Shown: positions 58,478 to 64,000 of the stretch, one piece after another
Numbering within the stretch: position 1 is the first letter of the stretch
Layout of the letters: each line of letters begins with the position of its first letter
Assembly: GCA_019745195.1 (NCBI GenBank)
Contig: JAIETL010000050.1
Coordinates: 1-64,000, forward strand
Reading direction: 5' to 3'
DNA from: Beijerinckiaceae bacterium
GTDB lineage: Bacteria > Pseudomonadota > Alphaproteobacteria > Rhizobiales > Beijerinckiaceae
DNA: 64,000 bases
Notes under the pieces: generated by a model
The model's database searches: none
Seen by the model: only the letters and a program-made list of their open reading frames with translations
What the model was told of the DNA's origin: nothing
Program-made: the position numbers and the translations under genes

Positions 58478-59080
58478 GTGACGATCGTGGAGACCGCAGA
58501 GACCATCGACCGCGACGCCCTGCGCCATGCGCTGGGTTCGCGCGCGATCGTGCTCGTCGGGATGATGGGCTCGGGCAAGAGCTCGGTCGGCCGCAGGCTC
58601 GGCGCGAAGCTCGGCCTGCCCTTCGTCGATGCCGATGTCGAGATCGAGACGGCGGCCGGCATGACGATCCCCGAAATCTTCGCGCAGCGCGGTGAGAGCG
58701 AGTTCCGCGACGGCGAGCGCCGCGTCATCAGCCGCATCCTGGCCACGCGCGCGCCGCTGGTGCTGGCGACGGGCGGCGGCGCGTTCATGAACTCCGAAAC
58801 GCGCGAAAAGATCGCCCGTCTCGGCATCTCGATCTGGCTCAAGGCCGAGCCGGACGTGCTGATGCGGCGGGTGCGCAAGCGCGCCAACCGGCCTTTGCTG
58901 CAGACCGCCGATCCCGACGCCACCATGCGGCGGATGCTGGCCGAGCGAGAACCCGTCTATGCGCTGGCCGATCTGACGCTGACCTCGCGTGACGCGCCCC
59001 ATGACGTGGTCGTCGAGGATGCGGTGGTCGCGCTCGACGCGCTGCTGCGGACGCTCGCCCCTCGCGCGGAAGCATCATGA
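58478..59080 (+). CDS. aroK: Shikimate kinase
   Basis: 200 residues from GTG 58478. Walker A is GMMGSGKSSVGRRLG with K34; FVDADVEIE and FRDGERRVI bind shikimate; the GGGAFMN glycine motif and RPLLQ lid follow. It phosphorylates shikimate in aromatic amino acid synthesis. The stop overlaps the aroB start by 4 bases, the classic aroKB pair. Confidence 0.96.
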   Translation: MTIVETAETIDRDALRHALGSRAIVLVGMMGSGKSSVGRRLGAKLGLPFVDADVEIETAAGMTIPEIFAQRGESEFRDGERRVISRILATRAPLVLATGGGAFMNSETREKIARLGISIWLKAEPDVLMRRVRKRANRPLLQTADPDATMRRMLAEREPVYALADLTLTSRDAPHDVVVEDAVVALDALLRTLAPRAEAS

Positions 59081-60219
59081 CCATCCCCGCCGATGAGAAA
59101 CCCGGCGCGCGGATCGGCGTTTCCGTCGCGCTGGAGGGCCGCGCCTACGACATCCATATCGGCCGGCATCTGCTCTGCGAGGCCGCGGGCCTGATCGGCG
59201 ATCTCGCACCGGGCGCGAAGGTCGCGCTCGTCACTGACGGGACCGTGGCCGCGCTGCATGCGCCGGCGCTGGAGGCGAGCCTGCATCAGGCCGGCATCGC
59301 GTCGACCCGCATGGTCATCCCGCCCGGCGAAGCCTCGAAATCCTTTGGCCAGCTCGCCGCGCTCTGCGACGAATTGCTGGCGGCGAAGATCGAGCGCAAC
59401 GACATCGTGGTGGCGCTGGGCGGCGGCGTCGTTGGCGATCTGACCGGGTTTGCGGCGGCGATCCTGCGGCGCGGCGTCCGCTTCGTGCAGATCCCGACAA
59501 GCCTGCTGGCGCAGGTCGACTCGTCCGTCGGCGGCAAGACCGGGATCAACTCCAGCCATGGCAAGAACCTGATCGGCGCGTTCCATCAGCCGGCGCTGGT
59601 GATCGCCGATACGGCGCTGCTCGACACGCTGAGCGAGCGCGAGTTCAAGGCGGGCTATGCCGAGGTGGTGAAGTACGGGCTGATCGACGATCCCGGCTTC
59701 TTCGACTGGTGCGAGGCCAACTGGAGCCGGATCATCGCCGGTGGGCCCGAGCGCGACCATGCGGTCGCTGTCGCCTGCCGCGCCAAGGCGGCCATCGTCG
59801 CGCGTGACGAGCGCGAGGAAGGCGACCGGGCGCTGCTGAACCTCGGCCACACTTTTGCGCACGCTCTGGAGCGGCTGACAGGTTACGATTCAAGGCGCCT
59901 CGTCCATGGCGAGGCGGTGGCGATCGGTCTCGCGCTCGCCTTCCGCTTCTCGCAGCGGCTGGGGCTGTGCCCGGGGCAGGACGCGGTGCGCGTCGCGCGC
60001 CATCTCGATGCGGTCGGCCTGCCGAGCCGCTTGCGGCAGGTGCCGGGCGGAACCGGCAGCGCCGACGAGATCGTCGCCGCCATGGCGCAGGACAAGAAGG
60101 TGAAGCGCGGCGTGCTGACCTTCATTCTGGCGCGCGGCATCGGCCGAAGCTTCATCGCGCCCGGCGTCGCGGCCGAGGAGGTGCGCGCCTTCGTCGCGGA
60201 TGAGCTGGCGGCGGGTTAG
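59077..60219 (+). CDS. aroB: 3-dehydroquinate synthase
   Basis: 380 residues, NAD- and Zn-dependent, cyclising DAHP to 3-dehydroquinate. Motifs are VPPGEASKS-type IPPGEASKSF, ALGGGVVGDLTGFAAA, IPTSLLAQVDSSVGGKTGIN (in parts) and the Zn ligands in EVVKYGLI, LGHTFAHALE and LVHGEAVAIG. The stop codon overlaps the stop of the convergent minus-strand oxidoreductase, leaving no room for a terminator between them. Confidence 0.96.
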   Translation: MTIPADEKPGARIGVSVALEGRAYDIHIGRHLLCEAAGLIGDLAPGAKVALVTDGTVAALHAPALEASLHQAGIASTRMVIPPGEASKSFGQLAALCDELLAAKIERNDIVVALGGGVVGDLTGFAAAILRRGVRFVQIPTSLLAQVDSSVGGKTGINSSHGKNLIGAFHQPALVIADTALLDTLSEREFKAGYAEVVKYGLIDDPGFFDWCEANWSRIIAGGPERDHAVAVACRAKAAIVARDEREEGDRALLNLGHTFAHALERLTGYDSRRLVHGEAVAIGLALAFRFSQRLGLCPGQDAVRVARHLDAVGLPSRLRQVPGGTGSADEIVAAMAQDKKVKRGVLTFILARGIGRSFIAPGVAAEEVRAFVADELAAG

Positions 60220-61160
60220 GCCAGCTTCGCCATCATCTCTCTCGCCAGCGCGTCGCCGCTCTCGAAGGCGGCTTCGACGCGGGGCCCGAGGCACCAGTCG
60301 CCGCAGGCGCTAAGAGCGATGGTCTCATCCCAGAGGAAAGGCTGGCCGGCCGTCCGCTCGACCAGCGCGTAACGCCAGCGATGCGCGGCGAGGAAGCCCG
60401 GCTTCGCCGCGATGCCGCTCAGATCGCGAAAGGCCGCGAGCAGGCGCGGCGCGACATCGTCGGGACTGTCCTCCAGATTGGCGCGCGACCAGTCGGGCGT
60501 CGCATGGACGACCACCGTCTCGGTCTCGCGGCTGCGAGCGGGCTTGCTCGAATCGCGCGCGATCCAGCCGATGGCGGCGTGCTCCGGGCGCATCCGGTCG
60601 GAGGGCAGGTCGAGGCTTTTGTCGAAGGCCAGCATCAGGGCCCAGCAGGGCGCATAGGACGCCTGCTGCATCGGGCTCCAGGCGATGCCGGCAGTGGCTG
60701 CGAGCGGGATCGCCTGCGGCGCAGGCACGGCGAGGATGGCGGCCGCGAAGGAGCCGTTCCCCGGCGTCGCGACCGGACCTTCGGCGTCATGAATGGTCCA
60801 GCCGGCATCGTCCCTGTGCAGCGCCGTCACCTGGCTCCCGGCGACGATGCTGCAGCCTGCCGCCAGCGCGCGCGCCGGCGCGCTCATGCCGGGCGTGCCG
60901 ACATATGAGCCGTTATCCCACTCGCCGACCTGCCCGCCGGCAAGCCAGCCATCGACCAGTTCGCGAAAGCGCTCGCCTCTGGCGGTGAAATACTGCGCGC
61001 CATGGTCGAACTGCAGCGCGCCCGCGCGCCGCGTCGCCATGCGGCCGCCGAGCCCGCGGCTCTTGTCGAACAGGGTCACCGCGTGCCCTGCGTCATTGAA
61101 GCGCCGAGCGGCGGCGAGGCCGGCCATGCCCGCCCCGATGATGGCGATCTGTCTGGTCAT
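60216..61160 (-). CDS. NAD(P)/FAD-dependent oxidoreductase (renalase-like)
   Basis: 314 residues from ATG 61160. The dinucleotide motif is IAIIGAGMAGLAAARRFNDAGH; LFDKSRGLGGRMATRR and FDHGAQYFTARGERF are the hallmarks of the bacterial renalase-like family (YjbC/renalase amine-oxidase fold). The C-terminal FAD-contact is LSACGDWCLGPRVEAAFESG (in parts). It probably oxidises a reduced nicotinamide isomer or similar small metabolite; this is unproven. The stop codon shares bases with aroB. Confidence 0.88.
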   Translation of the reverse strand: MTRQIAIIGAGMAGLAAARRFNDAGHAVTLFDKSRGLGGRMATRRAGALQFDHGAQYFTARGERFRELVDGWLAGGQVGEWDNGSYVGTPGMSAPARALAAGCSIVAGSQVTALHRDDAGWTIHDAEGPVATPGNGSFAAAILAVPAPQAIPLAATAGIAWSPMQQASYAPCWALMLAFDKSLDLPSDRMRPEHAAIGWIARDSSKPARSRETETVVVHATPDWSRANLEDSPDDVAPRLLAAFRDLSGIAAKPGFLAAHRWRYALVERTAGQPFLWDETIALSACGDWCLGPRVEAAFESGDALAREMMAKLA

Positions 61161-61242
61161 CTGTTCTCGTCCGACATGCGATGCTGCAATACGCATGGAG
61201 CGCCGCGCCGGACTTGCCGCTCGGGCGAGAACGAGCTTGGCT

Positions 61243-62028
61243 TCAGCCGCGTGCGGCGTCCATGAAGCGGCGGCAGAGGTCGGCGTCCCAGCGCAGCACG
61301 TCGCCGTCGCTTGCGTCCTTGCGCATCAGCGCGGTCGAGACGATGACGCCGTCGGCGGCTCTCAGGGCCTCGCCAACATTGTTCTCTGTGACGCTGCCGC
61401 CGAGCAGGATTGGTCGCTTGATGCCGGATTTGCGGGCCCGGTCGATGCGCGCGAGTGAATCGGCCCAGTTGGCCCCGGTCAGGATCAAACCGTCGGCGCC
61501 GGTCTTCTGCGCCCATTCGGCGGCGAATTCAGGATTCTCGGAGGACATCGGCACGGCGGTCCGATCATGCACGTCGGCGAGGATCGCGATGTCGTCGCGG
61601 CCGAGCCCGCTGCGGAAGGCCATGGCCTGCGCGCCCATGCCGGTGCGCGGCCCCTGCGCCGTCATCGCCGCCCCGACGAAGACCTTCAGCCGGACGAAAT
61701 CGGCCCCGGCCGCATGCGCGACCGAGAGCGAGGCGACCGGATCATGCGCCTCGACGATGATGCCGAGCCCGATATTCGGCACCTCGCGGCGCAGGAAACG
61801 GCCGAGAGCCGCCGTCATGGCGAGCGAGAGCGGAGCCATCGCGCCAGCCTCGCGGGTCTGGTCCTGCAGCTTGACGTAAGGCACGCCGGCCTGCGCGAAA
61901 ACACGGGCATTGCTCGCGACATAGTCCTCGAGGAACGCCATGCCCTTGTCGCGCAGTCTGCCGAAGTCGGGCAGATGCAGCGCGGCGATGACGAGTGGGC
62001 GGGGGGCAAAGACGCGAAGCATGGACAT
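61243..62028 (-). CDS. BtpA/SgcQ family protein
   Basis: 261-residue TIM-barrel protein of the BtpA family (LRDKGMAFLEDYVASNARVF, VPYVKLQDQT, NIGLGIIVEAHDP, ADFVRLKVFVGA, GLILTGANWADSL, ILLGGSVTENNVGEAL). BtpA was linked to photosystem I assembly in cyanobacteria; SgcQ is its sugar-operon relative in enterobacteria. Here the neighbours are a PfkB kinase and a SIS-domain isomerase, so a sugar-related enzymatic role is more likely. 27 bases after the kinase gene, same strand. Confidence 0.85.
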   Translation of the reverse strand: MSMLRVFAPRPLVIAALHLPDFGRLRDKGMAFLEDYVASNARVFAQAGVPYVKLQDQTREAGAMAPLSLAMTAALGRFLRREVPNIGLGIIVEAHDPVASLSVAHAAGADFVRLKVFVGAAMTAQGPRTGMGAQAMAFRSGLGRDDIAILADVHDRTAVPMSSENPEFAAEWAQKTGADGLILTGANWADSLARIDRARKSGIKRPILLGGSVTENNVGEALRAADGVIVSTALMRKDASDGDVLRWDADLCRRFMDAARG

Positions 62029-62055
62029 GGCGGCGATGGTTCCGAAGACCAGAGT

Positions 62056-63081
62056 TCAGGTGGCGATGCCGGCAGCATGCGTCGTGACGCGCGCGCGACA
62101 GGCGGCGCGATCGATCGGCAGCGCGCCGTCGACGCCGAAGCGGCTGACGATGAGCGAGGCCGAGACCGCTCCGAAACAGGCGGCCGTGACAGGATCGCCG
62201 GTTTCGACGAGGCCCGCGAGGAAGCCGCCGCAGAATGAGTCGCCCGCGCCGGTGGGGTCGATGGCTTCGGTCGGCAGGACCGGGACGAGGACGGGCCTGC
62301 CTGCAGTTTTGTCGAAGACCAGCGCGCCCTTCGCCCCGAGCTTGACGGCGGCCGTGCCGCGGCAGCGGGCGGCCAGCAGCGCCAGCGCCGGTTCGATCGC
62401 GACTCCCGGCAGGATGGCGCGCAGTTCGACCTCGCTCGGCAGGAAGGCGTCGACCTGCGCCAGCAGCGGTTCGAGTTCGGGCAGGGACAGCTCGGCGAGC
62501 TGCCAGCCGGCATCGAGCGTCACCACCATGCCGCGCGCGTTGAACAGCGGCAGCATGGCGTTCAAAACGACCGTGCGGCTCGGCGCAAGATGGACGCCGC
62601 GCGCGGCGAGGTAGCTCGGCGGCACCTGCGCGGGCACCATCGGATAGGTGTCGCGGAACTGAGAATAGCTCAGCTCCGACGAGACGTCGCGCCGGCGCAG
62701 CATCTCCTGCCAGCGAGCGATCTGTTCCGGGCGCAAGCGGTCGGTGGGAAAGCCGGCTTCGGCAAGCGCGCCGGGTGGGCTCGACAGGCGCTCCTGCCGG
62801 TTGCCCTCGGGATCGTAGATGAACCAGTTGCAGCTCTCGAGTTCGGCGTCATGCGTCACGACGCCATCGAGTGCGATGCCGTTATGGCGAAGCGTCTCCA
62901 GCGCCGGCTTCGGATAGGTCGAGACGGCGACGCTGACGAGGCCGACCATGTTTGCCCAGCACAGCGCGCCGACGGCGGAGTAGGCGCCGTTCCCGCCGAC
63001 GCGCGCCAGCGCGACGGTCCCGTCCGACGAGATCACGTTGTCGACGGTGAGCCCGCCGACCGTGACGAGCTCAGGCGTCAC
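62056..63081 (-). CDS. PfkB-family carbohydrate kinase
   Basis: 341 residues of the ribokinase fold. GGNGAYSAVGALCW near residue 29 is the N-terminal glycine signature and DPTGAGDSFCGGFLAGL the C-terminal signature with the catalytic aspartate (GAGD). The substrate sugar is unknown. ATG overlaps the upstream SIS gene stop by 4 bases, so the two products probably act in sequence, with BtpA following. Confidence 0.9.
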   Translation of the reverse strand: MTPELVTVGGLTVDNVISSDGTVALARVGGNGAYSAVGALCWANMVGLVSVAVSTYPKPALETLRHNGIALDGVVTHDAELESCNWFIYDPEGNRQERLSSPPGALAEAGFPTDRLRPEQIARWQEMLRRRDVSSELSYSQFRDTYPMVPAQVPPSYLAARGVHLAPSRTVVLNAMLPLFNARGMVVTLDAGWQLAELSLPELEPLLAQVDAFLPSEVELRAILPGVAIEPALALLAARCRGTAAVKLGAKGALVFDKTAGRPVLVPVLPTEAIDPTGAGDSFCGGFLAGLVETGDPVTAACFGAVSASLIVSRFGVDGALPIDRAACRARVTTHAAGIAT

Positions 63082-64000
63082 GCCGCAAGACCACCGACGG
63101 CCTGACCGCCGAGGTTGGGCGCGCCCAGCCCAAGCGCGTCGCGCGCCTTGGTGACGTGGTAGGAGAACAGGTGCAGCGGTACGCTGTAGAGCATCGGCGC
63201 GAGCTCGGCCCGCACCTTGGGCAGATGCCAGACATGGGCGGCGTAGTCGTCGAAGGCGCTCTCGCCCTGCGGCGCGAGCACGATGGTGTGGCCGCCGACG
63301 CCCTTGCCGACGATCACCGTCTCGAGCGCGCGCTGATGGCTCGCGGCATCGGGCGCGATCACGAACATCGGGTCGCCGGCCTTCTGGGTGCGGTAGTGGT
63401 GGTACTCCTCCAGCGGGAAGGCGATGGCGTGGATCGGCGCCAGTTCCTTCAGCTTGGCCGCGCCGAAGGCGGCCGGCGCGAAATGCGGGCCGGCGCCGGC
63501 CAGCAGCACCATGTCGGCGCGGGCCAACTCCTTGCCGAGCGCGATCGCCCGCTCTGTGAAGTCGCGCGAAACCTGATCCATCAGCGCGGGCATCGCGGCG
63601 AGGTCGGCTGCGAGCCCGGCGGCATCACCCTCACTCAGCCCGCACGCCTTCGCGATGGCGAGCGCCAGCGCGATCTTCAGCGCCATGGCGGCCGTGCTGG
63701 ACTGCGTCGGCCAGCCGCCGCGCGTCGCCTGGATCAGCAGGGTGTCGGGGAATTCGCGCGTCATCGCGGAATTGGCCGAGTTCGAGAGCGCGACCGCATA
63801 GCCGCCCCTGGCGACCGCGCCGCGCAGGCCGGCCATCACCGGGGCGGTGTTGCCGCTGGAGCTCAGGCCGATCACGAGCGTGGCGTCGTCGACGGTGGCG
63901 AGCCCGTAATGCTCGAAGTCGAAGGCCTCGTAGGGCTCGCAGACGATTCCGAGCACGCGTTCCATGGCGAGGCGCACGCCATATCCGGAAATCCAGGAAT
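63078..64000 (-). CDS. SIS-domain sugar isomerase/deaminase-like protein (5' end outside window)
   Basis: The frame is open to the right edge, so the N terminus is missing. The visible 307 residues carry two SIS domains: VIGLSSSGNTAPVMAGLRGA (phosphosugar-binding SSSGNT) and a second from LARADMVLLAGAGPHFAPA. LEEYHHYRTQKAGDPMF is a likely active-site region as in GlmS-type/AgaS proteins. It likely isomerises or deaminates a sugar phosphate for the adjacent kinase. The GTG at 63977 is probably internal because conserved sequence continues beyond it. Confidence 0.85.
   Translation of the reverse strand, partial: SWISGYGVRLAMERVLGIVCEPYEAFDFEHYGLATVDDATLVIGLSSSGNTAPVMAGLRGAVARGGYAVALSNSANSAMTREFPDTLLIQATRGGWPTQSSTAAMALKIALALAIAKACGLSEGDAAGLAADLAAMPALMDQVSRDFTERAIALGKELARADMVLLAGAGPHFAPAAFGAAKLKELAPIHAIAFPLEEYHHYRTQKAGDPMFVIAPDAASHQRALETVIVGKGVGGHTIVLAPQGESAFDDYAAHVWHLPKVRAELAPMLYSVPLHLFSYHVTKARDALGLGAPNLGGQAVGGLAA

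Overview
This is a high-GC chromosomal stretch with dense gene packing, many 4-base start/stop overlaps and a full TCA-cycle operon (mdh-sucC-sucD-sucA-sucB-lpd). It also carries aroK-aroB next to xerD, a Zur-type regulator coupled to ispG, a mesaconyl-CoA hydratase of the ethylmalonyl-CoA pathway and 3-hydroxybutyrate dehydrogenase. Together these point to an alphaproteobacterium of the order Hyphomicrobiales (Rhizobiales). A Bosea-like organism is my best guess, from general gene content only. I saw no rRNA or tRNA gene, no insertion sequence, no CRISPR array and no prophage.

Layout. 1-5.7 kb: a PLP aminotransferase cut by the window edge, a CitE-like CoA-ester lyase on the minus strand, an in-frame DUF429/threonine-dehydratase fusion, a ZapE/AFG1 ATPase and a TetR regulator. 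5.9-16.7 kb: the TCA operon, interrupted by accessory genes. Between sucC and sucD lie an AT-rich 62-aa ORF, a decayed second copy of the sucD 5' end, and a CopG-like/PIN toxin-antitoxin pair. Between sucB and lpd lie two overlapping ORFs that look like the two halves of a membrane-anchored pentapeptide-repeat protein. Directly after lpd (16.7-17.4 kb) comes an MNT/HEPN pair. 17.4-23.6 kb: folD, a cytosine-deaminase-like amidohydrolase, an FAD-linked oxidase, a quinone-reductase-like flavoprotein, a MarR regulator and an EamA exporter. 23.7-29.6 kb: kup, ispG-zur, bdhA and a patatin. 29.7-41.3 kb: a catabolic locus with three amidohydrolases, a DUF3830 protein and a complete oligopeptide-type ABC importer. 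41.4-50 kb: CFA synthase, DUF2853, L,D-transpeptidase, a DCC/HTTM pair, TspO, a trans-sulfuration PLP enzyme, a GH19 lysin-like enzyme and prfC. 50-54 kb: ornithine cyclodeaminase plus a PhnD-like protein, and an ABC-2 exporter. 54-64 kb: a 24-aa membrane peptide, conserved hypotheticals, mesaconyl-CoA hydratase, xerD, a 48-aa membrane protein, aroKB, a renalase-like oxidoreductase, and a BtpA/PfkB/SIS operon that runs off the right edge.

The spaces between genes are unusually rich in dispersed palindromes. At least six sequence families are visible, two of them with four copies each, and they typically fill the gap just after a stop codon.

The strongest unusual signal is the TCA operon acting as a landing site for small accessory cassettes. 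A toxin-antitoxin pair sits between sucC and sucD, with a diverged 39-bp duplicate of the sucD start left at its upstream edge. A split pentapeptide-repeat gene and an MNT/HEPN pair follow further down the same operon.
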